64,000 nt of DNA from Macrostomum hystrix (lineage: Eukaryota; Platyhelminthes; Macrostomidae): positions 8,285,501-8,349,500 of the forward strand of contig CATNEN010000029.1 of the NCBI GenBank assembly GCA_950097015.1, in the 5' to 3' direction. Made by a program: the position numbers and the translations under genes. The notes below the pieces were generated by a model, which ran no database searches, was not told the origin of the DNA, and was given only the letters and a program-made list of their open reading frames with translations. Positions 42,203 to 53,600 of the stretch are shown here, piece after piece (position 1 is the first letter of the stretch; every line of letters begins with the position of its first letter).

Positions 42203-45200
42203 ATGGTTTCTACTGGCGATACTCGCAATTGTCTTCTACTAGGCGTGGGAAATCCTTTGCTTGATTTAACTGTCCATGTTCATCCAGAAGTTCTTAAGCA
42301 CTACGGCCTAGAGGAAAATAACCAATACCTGGCTGAACCGCAGCATGATAGCCTGTTTGAGGCTGTTATTAGTGGACAGCTGGGCAAATGTGTTCAACTG
42401 CCCGGCGGTGCCACTATGAATTCTATGCGCGTGGCTCAGTGGCTTCTAGGTAAGTATTATTTACTAATGATAATTTTTGTAGAAAGGCTGCGGGCAGTGG
42501 CACATCATTTAGTAACAGTAGACCCACAGCCAGCGAGGAGGCAATTCTGCCCATTTCGCTGACTCCTGAGCACACACGCACAAAGATACTGTACGCAGGC
42601 ACACGCTCACACAGGTGTGTACATCTGCCCTGACTTCTCATTGTCAGGCAGGGTACACTTAACTGTGCCTTGGAAGTTGGCCCTCAAGGGCGTAAATTGC
42701 AGGACAATCTCCCAAGCCTTCTCTCCGCGGCTGCGCCCCAAATAAATGTGGCCTCGCCGTGGAATCAAACTAAGGCACCGTGGTGCGAGAGGCAAACGCG
42801 ATAACCGCTCTGCCACCGACCCCCTTAATAATACATAATATTATTATTATTATCAAGTATCATTTAGCTATGATGGATATCATTCCACTTAATTGAGAAT
42901 CTATAATTTATAAGCACTTTATCTACTGATTTTTCATATTAGGCAGCATTGACAGCAGCTATTCTGCAGGCTACCTAGGCGCAGTTGGCGCCGACAACGC
43001 TGGCGAATCACTGTCAGAACTGGCTAGAGAGGCCGGCTTGCAGGCCCGCCTAGAGCGAGTGGCCGGCCAGCCAACCGGAGTCTGCGCCGCCCTCATCACG
43101 GGCCATAATCGCACTCTGGTGACTCGACTGGGCGCTGCTTTACACTTTAGCGAAGCCCATTTAGCTAGTCAGGCGTGTCAATCGCTGATTGGTCAGGCGC
43201 AACTATTGTACATTGGCGGATTCTTTTTCTCGTCAAATCCGTCAGCTATTTATCGCCTGTTGAAACTAGACGGCCCGATGATTGCTATGAATTTACACGC
43301 CACTTTTCTGTGCGAAAATTTTGCGAATCAGGAGGTAAATCGTTGAATTTTAGTTAGTTTCGTAAACATTTATTGCACGAATGCTTTTTCACAGAAAGCT
43401 ATAATTGGCTTAGTTAAATACATTTAGTTACTGATTCAAATACGCGTTACACACTCGCCATATCCACCTGTTACACACCTGCCATACCCACCTGTTACAC
43501 ACCTGACATACCCATCTGTTACACACCTGCCATACCCACCTGTTACACACCTGTCATACCCACCTGTTACACACCTGTCATACCCACCTGTTACACACCT
43601 GTCATACCCACCTGTTACACACCTGCCATACCCACCTGTTACACACCTGCCATACCCACCTGCTACACACCTGCCATACCCACCTGTTACACACCTGTCA
43701 TACCCACCTGTTACACACCTGCCATACCCACCTGTTACACACCTGTCATACCCACCTGTTACACACCTGTCATACCCACCTGTTACACACCTGTCATACC
43801 CACCTGTTACACACCTGCCATACCCACCTGTTACACACCTGTCATACCCACCTGTTACACACCTGCCATACCCACCTGTTACACACCTGCCATACCCACC
43901 TGTTACACACCTGTCATACCCACCTGTTACACACCTGCCATACCCACCTGTTACACACCTGCCATACCCACCTGTTACACACCTGTCATACCCACCTGTT
44001 ACACACCTGTCATACCCACCTGTTACACACCTGTCATACCCACCTGTTACACACCTGTCATACCCACCTGTTACACACCTGTCATACCCACCTGTTACAC
44101 ACCTGTCATACCCACCTGTTACACACCTGCCATACCCACCTGTTACACACCTGCCATACCCACCTGTTACACACCTGTCATACCCACCTGTTACACACCT
44201 GCCATACCCACCTGTTACACACCTGCCATACCCACCTGTTACACACCTGTCATACCCACCTGTTACACACCTGTCATACCCACCTGTTACACACCTGCCA
44301 TACCCACCTGTTACACACCTGCCATACCCACCTGTTACACACCTGTCATACCCACCTGTTACACACCTGTCATACCCACCTGTTACACACCTGACATACC
44401 CATCTGTTACACACCTGCCATACCCACCTGTTACACACCTGCCATACCCACCTGTTACACACCTGCCATACCCACCTGTTACACACCTGTCATACCCACC
44501 TGTTACACACCTGTCATACCCACCTGTTACACACCTGACATACCCACCTGTTACACACCTGCCATACCCACCTGTTACACACCTGCCATACCCACCTGTT
44601 ACACACCTGCCATACCCACCTGTTACACACCTGCCATACCCACCTGTTAAATACCCACCAGAAATGCTCACAATCGCGCCTGTCATATTCGTAAACTATA
44701 GTTTTTACCGTTGCTCAATCTTCCATGCCTCGCAGATCCTCGGTCGCATTGATTTGCTATTTGGTAACGAACGTGAAGCTTTTTCTCTGGCCTGTCATCT
44801 GGCCAACCGGGGCGATTCTGAACTAGCCCGCCTCGTCCGACTGGATCGTCAAGAGCCGATCGCTGAAATCGATGACAACCTGCTGCTCCAGCTAGCCGGC
44901 GTCATTGCTCGCCGATTGCGTCAAGACCGCGGACCGCGGGTTGTCTTCACCCACGGCGCCAAACAGTTGGCCTTCGCCGCCGGCGGCGAAGTCGCCGTTG
45001 GTTATCCGGTGCCGAAGGTTTCGCCCGAGCTAGTGCGCGACACCAACGGCTGCGGCGACGCTTTTGTTGGCGGCTTTCTTGCCGGCGCTGTGCGCGGCCT
45101 CTCCGACACGGCCTGCGTTCGGCTCGGGCAGTACGCTGCCCGCATCATCATCGAGCGCGACGGCTGCAGCCTGCCAGACTGGACGCCGAAGCCACCGTCT

Positions 45201-45233
45201 GTTGGCGAGTTAGTTAGGCCGTTAGGACAGTGA
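42203..45233 (+). CDS. ADK: Adenosine kinase
   Basis: A PfkB-family enzyme that phosphorylates adenosine to AMP with ATP, for purine salvage and adenosine clearance. Three exons are read: 42203-42449, 42943-43334 and 44736-45233, with GT-AG sites and kept phase, 378 residues against about 345-362 in vertebrates. Exon 1 has GVGNPLLDLTVHV, QYLAE and the substrate-binding GGATMNSMRVAQWLL. Exon 2 has YLGAVGADNAGE and the GPTG-type segment QPTGVCAALI. Exon 3 has DLLFGNEREA and the catalytic signature DTNGCGDAFVGGF (about 315-327, general base Asp321). The usual Ala in NGAGD is Cys here, which is unusual and may be tolerated. Intron 1 holds a reversed SINE and intron 2 a 1.2-kb minisatellite. AATAAA lies 117 bp past the stop. 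Confidence 0.96.
42484..42824 (-). mobile_element. SINE family 1 in adenosine kinase intron 1
   Basis: Reverse-strand copy of the element at 9,883. The head (gtggcagagcggttatcgcg on the minus strand) is near 42,820. It also carries ggccaacttccaaggcac, the acacctgtgtgag block and gcgggtctactgttactaaatg. It lies just inside the 5' splice site of intron 1. Confidence 0.78.
43438..44660. repeat. 24-bp minisatellite, adenosine kinase intron 2
   Basis: About 50 copies of cacctgttacacacctgccatacc, mainly differing at one site (ctgcc, ctgtc or ctgac). Each unit has two CACCTG/CAGGTG E-box hexamers. The 416-codon antisense frame across it is a repeat artefact. Confidence 0.96.
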
Positions 45234-45349
45234 CGTGTTATACTGGCAGTATGACATGTATTCAACAGGTAGATAGCACAGGTGTCTTGCGTATGGGTAG
45301 CTGTCACTGGTTTCCAATAGGCGATTTTTATCACTGGTTTCAAATTGAT

Positions 45350-45355
45350 AATAAA
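45350..45355 (+). terminator. Polyadenylation signal of adenosine kinase
   Basis: AATAAA, 117 bp downstream of the adenosine kinase stop and just before the next minisatellite begins. Confidence 0.5.
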
Positions 45356-45360
45356 TATCA

Positions 45361-46420
45361 CAGGTATCTAACAGGTTGCTATGATTAGCACAGGTATCTA
45401 CTCGTAACCGGTGGTTATTATCACAGGTATCTAACAGGTGGTTATTAGCACAGGTGTCTAACAGGTGGTTATTAGCACAGGTGTCTAACAGGTGGTTATT
45501 AGCACAGGTGTCTAACAGGTGGTTATTAGCACAGGTATCTAACAGGTGGTTATTAGCACAGGTGTCTAACAGGTGGTTATTAGCACAGGTGTCTAACAGG
45601 TGGTTATTAGCACAGGTGTCTAACAGGTGGTTATTAGCACAGGTGTCTAACAGGTGGTTATTAGCACAGGTGTCTAACAGGTGGTTATTAGCACAGGTGT
45701 CTAACAGGTTGTTATTAACACAGGTATCTAACAGGTTGTTATTAACACAGGTATCTAACAGGTTGTTATTAACACAGGTATCTAACAGGTTGTTATTAAC
45801 ACAGGTATCTAACAGGTTGTTATTAACACAGGTATCTAACAGGTTGTTATTAACACAGGTATCTAACAGGTGGTTATTAGCACAGGTGTCTAACAGGTGG
45901 TTATTAGCACAGGTGTCTAACAGGTGGTTATTAGCACAGGTGTCTAACAGGTGGTTATTAGCACAGGTGTCTAACAGGTGGTTATTAACACAGGTATCTA
46001 ACAGGTTGTTATTAACACAGGTATCTAACAGGTTGTTATTAACACAGGTATCTAACAGGTTGTTATTAACACAGGTATCTAACAGGTTGTTATTAACACA
46101 GGTATCTAACAGGTGGTTATTAACACAGGTATCTAACAGGTTGTTATTAACACAGGTATCTAACAGGTGGTTATTATCACAGGTATCTAACAGGTGGTTA
46201 TTAGCACAGGTGTCTAACAGGTGGTTATTAGCACAGGTGTCTAACAGGTTGTTATTAACACAGGTATCTAACAGGTGGTTATTAGCACAGGTATCTAACA
46301 GGTGGTTATTATCACAGGTATCTAACAGGTGGTTATTAGCACAGGTGTCTAACAGGTGGTTATTAGCACAGGTGTCTAACAGGTTGTTATTAACACAGGT
46401 ATCTAGTATGTGTCTATCAA
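45361..46420. repeat. 27-bp minisatellite downstream of adenosine kinase
   Basis: About 38 copies of ggttattagcacaggtgtct followed by aacaggt. Two unit types (ggt-gc-gtgt and gtt-ac-gtat) form homogeneous blocks that alternate, a sign of block-wise conversion. It shares the AACAGGT/ACAGGTG cores with the intron-2 array of the same gene. Confidence 0.95.
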
Positions 46421-47235
46421 ACGTTTTTAACTGGCTTATCAGAGGATCTCATAAGTGAACTTTACCGCTAGGGTCGTTGCTGAAACTTCGCTGCCTTTTT
46501 ACTGTACCAACTGCTTCCAACAATCGACCCCACCTCGGCTCCCATTGGTTGCATCGCTTTTTACTTAATCACAGACAGTTTTAAACAGACTTTACACCTT
46601 TTTAGAACTAAGAAGTGCATGCATGGCTTCATTTTCATTCAGTCTCGAACTTTATAAGAATTTAATAGTTTAAAGCGTTGTATTTCTTTTACTTTTTTCT
46701 ATATAATCCTAAAATTTTCTATCTTTCATGCAGAAACTTTGCATGCTTTTTCTGCTTTGAATAGCTTCTTAATGGTAAGTTTTTTATTTGTACTTTGATA
46801 CGACCTTTCTTGTTCAATACAATAGCGGTACCATCCTGTTTGCAACTCTTTATACCGCTTGTTATGCTTTAACTTTGCGCACCAATGTACTTTTAACTAT
46901 TTGACCTACCGAACTTTATATTACCGCTAGTCAGTAGTATTTAGAGAATATTAGATGCAATTTATTAAATAGAAATTATTCTTATTATGCATGGTGATTC
47001 TGCCTGCTGTGCAACCAAATATCTATTTTTGAATAACGCGTATTGTATTTTTTCCTTTCAATTTATAATAAATCAAGATAGCGTATCAAAATATTGTTAG
47101 ACTTGACTACTAACAGTAATATGCTAATGAGGACGTTAGTAACATAATAGCCGATAAAATATAGCTTTCAGCTCTGAGCACTCGGTCAACAATTATCAAA
47201 ACACAGATAGAACTGAAACTCGAAAGCCAGACAGC
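46421..47235. other. Intergenic, presumptive promoter of the next gene
   Basis: AT-rich. The stretch before 47,236 should hold the 5' UTR and promoter of the coiled-coil gene. No definite TATA box or initiator was recognised. Confidence 0.4.
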
Positions 47236-49409
47236 ATGAGCGCGTCCAATTCTGAATCGTCTGACTCCGCCGCTGGCGCTGCCGCCACTGGCGCATTCAG
47301 TGGCAACAGAGCCCGGGATTACAGCCACCTAACCGACTCCTGCCAGTTGCGCCTGTTTGAGCTCGGCTTAATCTCCGACGATCCGAACGCCCCTCCGCCG
47401 GCCTGGGAGACTAGAATAGCCGGCTCTCAGGCCATCATTGACGAATTGCGCAATCGAGCTTTCTGCATGTGCGCCGCATTGGGCGAGCCGGTGCCCAAGG
47501 CGCTTACTAGGCCTCCCATTGTCATGCCGCCAAATCCCACTCCGGTGAGATCCCAATACAACTATCACAAAGCAACCTCTGTGAAGTTTTTTGATGACCT
47601 TACCCACTGGTCATTCTCTGATACCAACCCATCTGATCCCCAACCCATCTGATCCCCAACCCATCTGATCCCCAACCCATCTGATCCCCAACCCATCTGA
47701 TCCCCAACCCATCTGATCCCCAACCCATCTGATCCCCAACCCATCTGATCCCCAACCCATCTGATCCCCAACCCATCTGATCCCCAACCCATCTGATCCC
47801 CAACCCATCTGATCCCCAACCCATCTGATCCCCAACCCATCTGATCCCCCAACCCATCTGATCCCCAACCCATCTGATCCCCAACCCATCTGATCCCCAA
47901 CACATCTGATCACCAACCCATCTGATCCTCAACCCATCTGATCCCCAACCCATCTGATCCCCAACCCATCTGATCCTCAACCCATCTGATCCCCAACCCA
48001 TCTGATCCCCAACCCATTTGATCCCGATTTGATTCAGTATTTTTTCATTACTAAATTGTTTGTTACCCTTTTCCCATTTCCTTTCTAAACAAAACCAGAC
48101 GGACAATGTCCGACGCTATCGCCGCTTGTTGTTTGACGCCCAGACGGCGAAGATCGAGAACATTCGCTTAGAAATGAAGTTCAGAAAGAAGCAGTACGAG
48201 GACCTCTTTGAATGCTTGTCTGAAATTCGCAGCTCAAAGCCAGCGCAACAGAGTAACGGCAGAGCTCTTGAAGAGGACGAAGAATTTCGGGTTAGATTAG
48301 AGATTGCTAACCGTGAGAGCGTTAGGTTGAATAAAGAATACGATGACCTGCTGCAACTCATCAACAAGTTTGAAGCCGCAGAAGGCAAAAAGATCTTGCA
48401 GAAGCAGGAGAAAAATCGAAGGAAAAAGGACCAGGAGAGCAAGCCGGTAGAGGACCAGCAGAACAAGCCAGTAGAGGACCAGGAGAACAAGCCGGAAGAG
48501 GACCAGGAGAACAAGCCGGTAGAGGACCAGGAGAACAAGCCGGTAGAGGACCAGCAGAACAAGCCAGTAGAGGACCAGCAGAACAAGCCAGTAGAGCACC
48601 AGGAGAACAAGCCGGTAGAGGACCAGCAGAACAAGCCAGTAGAGCACCAGGAGAACAAGCCAGAAGAGGACCAGGAGAACAAGCCAGTAGAGGACCAGGA
48701 GAACAAGCCAGTAGAGCACCAGGAGAACAAGCCAGTTGAGGACCAGGAGAACAAGCCAGTAGAGGACCAGGAGAACAAGCCAGTTGAGGACCAGGAGAAC
48801 AAGCCAGTAGAGGACCAGGAGAACAAGCCAGTTGAGGACCAGCAGAACAAGCCAGTAGAGGACCAGGAGAACAAGCCAGTTGAGGACCAGGAGAACAAGC
48901 CAGTAGAGCACCAGGAGAACAAGCCAGTTGAGGACCAGGAGAACAAGCCAGTAGAGGACCTGGAGAACAAGCCAGTAGAGCACCAGGAGAACAAGCCAGT
49001 TGAGGACCAGGAGAACAAGCCAGTAGAGCACCAGGAGAACAAGCCAGTTGAGGACCAGGAGAACAAGCCAGAAGAGGACCAGGAGAACAAGCCGGTAGAG
49101 GACCAGGAGAACAAGCCAGTAGAGGACCGGGAGAACAAGCCGGTAGAGGACCAGGAGAACAAGCCGGTAGAGGACCAGGAGAGCAATCCGGTAGAGGACC
49201 AGGAGAACAAGCCAGTTGAGGACCAGGAGAACAAGCCGGTAGAGGACCAGGAGAACAAGCCGGTAGAGGACCAGGAGAGCAATCCGGTAGAGGACCAGGA
49301 GAACAAGCCGGTAGAGGACCAGGAGAACATGCCAGTAGACTCGCTGATGAAGCCGGATTCGCTGTTGAATGCGGCTCGTCCTCTGGCTGAGTGCAAGGAA
49401 AAATGCTAA
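47236..49409 (+). CDS. Coiled-coil protein with ENKPVEDQ octapeptide repeats
   Basis: Two exons are read: 47236-47544 (donor CCG/GTGAGA) and 48099-49409 (acceptor AAAACCAG), phase 0, 539 residues. Residues 1-103 are non-repetitive: a Ser/Ala-rich start, then LTDSCQLRLFELGLISDD and a Pro-rich end. Residues about 104-210 are charged and helical (LFDAQTAKIENIRLEMKFRK, RLNKEYDDLLQLINKFEAAE), consistent with a coiled coil. Then comes a tract of almost 40 eight-residue units, ENKPVEDQ with H/E/S variants, which is acidic and probably disordered. It ends MKPDSLLNAARPLAECKEKC. The repeat is a 24-bp coding minisatellite kept in frame. No family is recognised. A cytoskeletal or centrosomal role is only a guess from composition. 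AATAAA at 49,603 supports the 3' end. Confidence 0.75.
47625..48030. repeat. 16-bp minisatellite in the intron
   Basis: Unit ccatctgatccccaac, about 25 copies with rare changes, occupying most of the single intron (47,545-48,098) of the coiled-coil gene. Confidence 0.95.
48436..49340 (+). repeat. 24-bp coding minisatellite
   Basis: Units close to gaccaggagaacaagccagta with gag, in frame with the ENKPVEDQ repeat. Most changes are codon-neutral (gta/gtt, ccg/cca) or swap Glu/Gln, Asp/His or Val/Glu, which suggests selection on the reading frame. Confidence 0.93.
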
Positions 49410-49602
49410 AAAGCAGCGATAGCCGCAAAAGAACAGTAAGAAAATGAAGATCGCGTGAAATTATTATAAGAAGAAAAAAATGGTTTCAATGACGAACTGA
49501 TGTTAGAATCGGGTTCCTGGTTGATTAAAAATGTGTGTTTTTTGCCTTTTTGGCTTTGTTTATTTTTGCTTCCGTTGCAAGCTTTCACACCCTGTTTTTA
49601 AT

Positions 49603-49608
49603 AATAAA
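49603..49608 (+). terminator. Polyadenylation signal of the repeat-protein gene
   Basis: AATAAA, 194 bp after the stop codon, followed by a T-rich and TG-containing stretch. Confidence 0.5.
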
Positions 49609-49609
49609 C

Positions 49610-50693
49610 TGTTCTTGAAAAGTGTTTTTCCACAGGTAGTTTTTTTCACCTGTCTGTCCTTGATAATTGGCAGTTTATTCAAGGAGATGCTGACATAATT
49701 GTCACTTTGTTACAATGTCTATTGACGTAGTTTTTCACGCCAGTTAAGGCTATAATCAGAGTGCTACTTTGAGTAATGTCTAGTGTTTATTACTTCCGAA
49801 TTATTACTTATTACTTGAATTTCTTCCGAGCTGTTTGTTATATTTTCTCGGTGGAATTTTCACTCGTCCGTTTACTTTTTTACGAGCATATTTTGTTGGC
49901 ATTTACGAGCTAATTGGTCCACTCGAGCTAGATCTTTGCAGTTGATTTGTTCCTTTTTTCTTGATGGAAATTGGCATTACCTAGTTTATTTGCAGCTTAA
50001 AACTTTTTTTCTGTGGCAGAACAATACAACTCAATATGGTTGCTCATAGCTCAAAATATAAAAGAGTTTTTTTATCTTTTCGTTTTTTTTCTGGATTAAA
50101 CGTGCTGGTCGATTTAGTTTGGCTATTTTTTGTTTATTTTATGCATTTTCGATGGATGCTAGTACTTTTACCGTTCAGATGTTTCGCCCAACAAAAGAGC
50201 CATTGAGAAATGCGCTCGTAATTAAAAGAGTTGATGGTTAATGCTGCCACATATCTCACTCTCCGACCAGATTGCATTGAGGAGTAGAGTGACACTGACT
50301 GACCCGCCGCCCCATCACAATGGCATAGCACTAAATATGAACACAGGGTACAGTTATGCGCATGTGTGCTTGGAGCTCAGACAGAAATCTTTATAATTTA
50401 TTTTTTAATTAACAAAGTACGACGCTGCGGCCACTGGCGTACAACGAATTGAATAGGAGGGAGGGGGGCAAAGAGGGTTGAGCGTAGCTCAAAGAAGAAG
50501 AGAATAGAAAAATCTGCTCAATGTAGAGAATTGTTAGGCACAAGCAATAATTTTCTTGCCTTGGCAACAACTGAGCAGCAGCTTCATGGGCCGGCTGTAC
50601 ATGTGCCCCAAGCAATATATTAGCTTTTTACTCGCATGATAATTCAGATTTTTAATTCTTTACGAATTTCTTCAACCTGAAAAGCGTTGTTGA
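49610..50693. other. Intergenic, no gene seen
   Basis: T-rich with many poly-T runs. No exon or element was recognised. The right end should hold the 5' UTR and promoter of the KY-like gene. Confidence 0.4.
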
Positions 50694-53600
50694 ATGGGCT
50701 GCAATTCTAGTCGACCCGAAGACACTGGGGGCGGTGTGCGTATTCTAGACAGGGACACTGTCGCTGTTGAAGCGTTCGGGAATTACGGAGGAGATGGCAG
50801 CAGCAACGATGAGTTGTGAGTGCTTACTTGTCCTTGGTCAATTTATCACAAGTGAAGTGAATGAACAAAGGTTTCCTGTTCCTAATCAGGGAAACCTCAG
50901 TCAGAACAGTAGCGATTGGCTTAGCGTCGAACAGTGACGATTGGTTTAGCGTTGAACGGTGACGATTGGTTTAGCGTCGAACAGTGACGATTGGTTTAGC
51001 GTCGAACGGTGACGATTGGTTTAGCGTCGAACAGTGACGATTGGTTTAGCGTCGAACGGTGACGTTTGGTTTAGCGTCGAACAGTGACGATTGGTTTAGC
51101 GTCGAACAGTGACGATTGGTTTAGCGTCGAACAGTGACGATTGGTTTAGCGTCGAACAGTGATGCAGACACAAACACAGACGATTGGTTGACGTCCTCTA
51201 AGAGTAAAATTTGCTATTTGGTTCTGTAGTCAAGAAAGGATTTGTGTAATTTCAAGTGATTAGGTAGAGGGTGATTTGTGAGTGACATCTCTGATCAAGG
51301 CAGTGGCTTAAAGCGTGGCATTCCTCCCTTGGCTCAGCCTCTCCGGCCCCGAGGACTACGAGTTCGGCGAGGGCGAGATTTCACTGAGTCGCTTCGTCCT
51401 GTCACCCGACCAAGAAGACTACGTGACGCCGCAGTATCTTCAATCAATGCAGCGAGTCTACCAGGCAGAAGCGGCCAAGCGCGGCGTCGGCATCGACGAG
51501 ATCGATGAGGTGGAGCGACGTCCGCCCGTCACCGACAAAGCGACTCTGGTGTCGCCGGAACTTCTGGCACGAGCGGACGCCATCGCCGACGCTACGCCGC
51601 TGGAGGTGGCCGGCGCCGGATTCGACGCCCTAGTCGGACACCTGTGCGATCAGGTGCAAATTTGACTGTAAATCCTAATTTCCACGCATACGTACCCGTG
51701 GCATTTCTAAGCTTCATAAGGTAATCCACAACTCAGGTGTCAACCGAGCTGGAGGCCGTGCGAGTTCTGTTCCGCTGGATGGCGGTGACAGCCGGAAATC
51801 ATCGGGTGGACGCGCTGTTGGAGGGGGCTGAGACCACCCAGGAAGATCCGTTGCACTACATTCGCTGCATCCGAGAGGGCCGTGGCATCAACTACGTGCT
51901 GCTGCTGCACCGGCTGCTGCGGCACGCCGGCATCGCGGCTGAGGTCCGATTCTGCTGAGTTTGAGATAAATTACAAGTAACATCATCAGTCCTCTTAGAA
52001 CACTCAGAGTACTATGAGTCCTCTGAGTACGCTCAGTGCTTTGAGCTCACCAAGTCCTTTTAACACTCCCAGACCTCTGAAAACCATCATACCTCTGAGC
52101 ACACTCAGTACTTAAAGCTCACTCAGATCCCTTAAAACCGTCAGTTTTCTGTGCCCTCGTAGCATCCCAGTACGCTGAGCACTCTCTAATATATGTTTTA
52201 GTGGTTTGTAAATTTTCAAAGCCTGCCCCTGCTCAGGTAGTCGGAGGCGTTACCAAAGGTGCGCAGTATCGAATCGGCCATCACGTCAACCAGGAGAATG
52301 CTTCCCTGTGGCTGGCCGTGCTAGTCGAAGACCAGTGGCGCCTCATTGATCCAATCTGGGCCTGCCAGGTGTTGCAGGCGAGTAAATTTTATTCGCCCAT
52401 AGGTTTCTAATTATCCTGACTGTCAAATATAGAAAACACTCTCCGTCGAAACACATGCAGGGCTACGACAGTGGCGAGTGGAGCCGCCTCGATGAAAACG
52501 CCTCCGCAGCCGCAGCCGCCGCTGCAGTCAGCGGTCAGCTTGGCTACGCCATCAACGAGTTCTACTTCCTGACTGATCCGCACTACGCTGTGCTGGAGCA
52601 CTTCCCCTACGATCCGCGCTGGCAGCTGCTGCCCCGCCCAGTCAGTCTGGCCGAGTTCGAGGAGATGCCGCAGTGCGAGCCGGAGGAGATGGAACGCCTC
52701 GGCCTGGAAATTGTCAGCCATCCGAAGTGCGTCTTTGAGATTCGCGACAGCGGCCTGTCGCAGCAGGAGCGCCGGCTCGGCCTGCACATCAAGAAGGGCC
52801 AGGACAACACGCTGGAGTTCCAGGAGGAACCACGCGAGGCCCACGCCATCTATTCTGCCAGGCTGTACATCCATTCGTCCGCTCTGAGCTCGGAGGCCAC
52901 CGGCAGCGAGATTCAGTACAAGTCGCGCAAATGGCAGCTGGCTCACTTCTGCATCACCGGGCACAGCGTCAAGAAGCGGGAGCTCTACATCACCGTCATA
53001 CCGCCTGTGGCCGGCAAGTTCCTATTGAAACTGTTTGGCGCCAGGTGCGCCGACAGCTGCCTGCGTCATGTTGTCTCCTACGTGTTCCACTGCCGCCGAC
53101 CGGCCGACGTGGCTCCCGTGCCGACTGGCAACCTGACCGAGTGGGGCCCCGGAGGCCAGACAGCGGAGGCCGGGCTGGACCCGCTGAGCCATCCGGACCC
53201 CATGGTGGAGACGGTGCGAGGCGAGGCCAGACTGCGCTTTGCCGCCCAGAATTCTCACCTGCGCTACTCAGTGAGCGAGCTTTGAACTGTTTCTTGGCGG
53301 GGGCTGCGTGTAACGACCCCTGAGCATACACAATACACATATACTGTACGCAGGCACACGCTCACACAGGTGTGTACATCTGCACTGACTTGAGGTTGGC
53401 CCTCGTGGGCGTAAATTGCACGACAAGCCTCAAAGCCTTCTCTCCTCGGCTGTGCCCCAAATAAATGTGGCTTCGCCGCGGAATCGAGCTCAGGGACATC
53501 GTTGCGAGAGGCAGCCTAGTAGTTAGAGTTCGGACTTTCTGAACGGTCGGGGGTTCGAATCTCAGCTCAATGGCATCAATTTTTGTCCTTAAAAGTACTT

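Noticed and set aside
43436-44686. 416-codon frame of TGGYGRCV-type repeats on the minus strand
   Set aside because: Shadow of the 24-bp minisatellite in adenosine kinase intron 2; no splice or start support.
45454-46458. 334-codon frame of SNRWLLAQV repeats
   Set aside because: Frame opened by the 27-bp array downstream of adenosine kinase; unit changes show no codon-position bias.
48116-49428. Alternative long frames (426, 355 and 244 codons) antisense to the ENKPVEDQ protein
   Set aside because: They mirror the coding minisatellite. Only the plus-strand frame continues into non-repetitive coiled-coil sequence with a matching splice junction.
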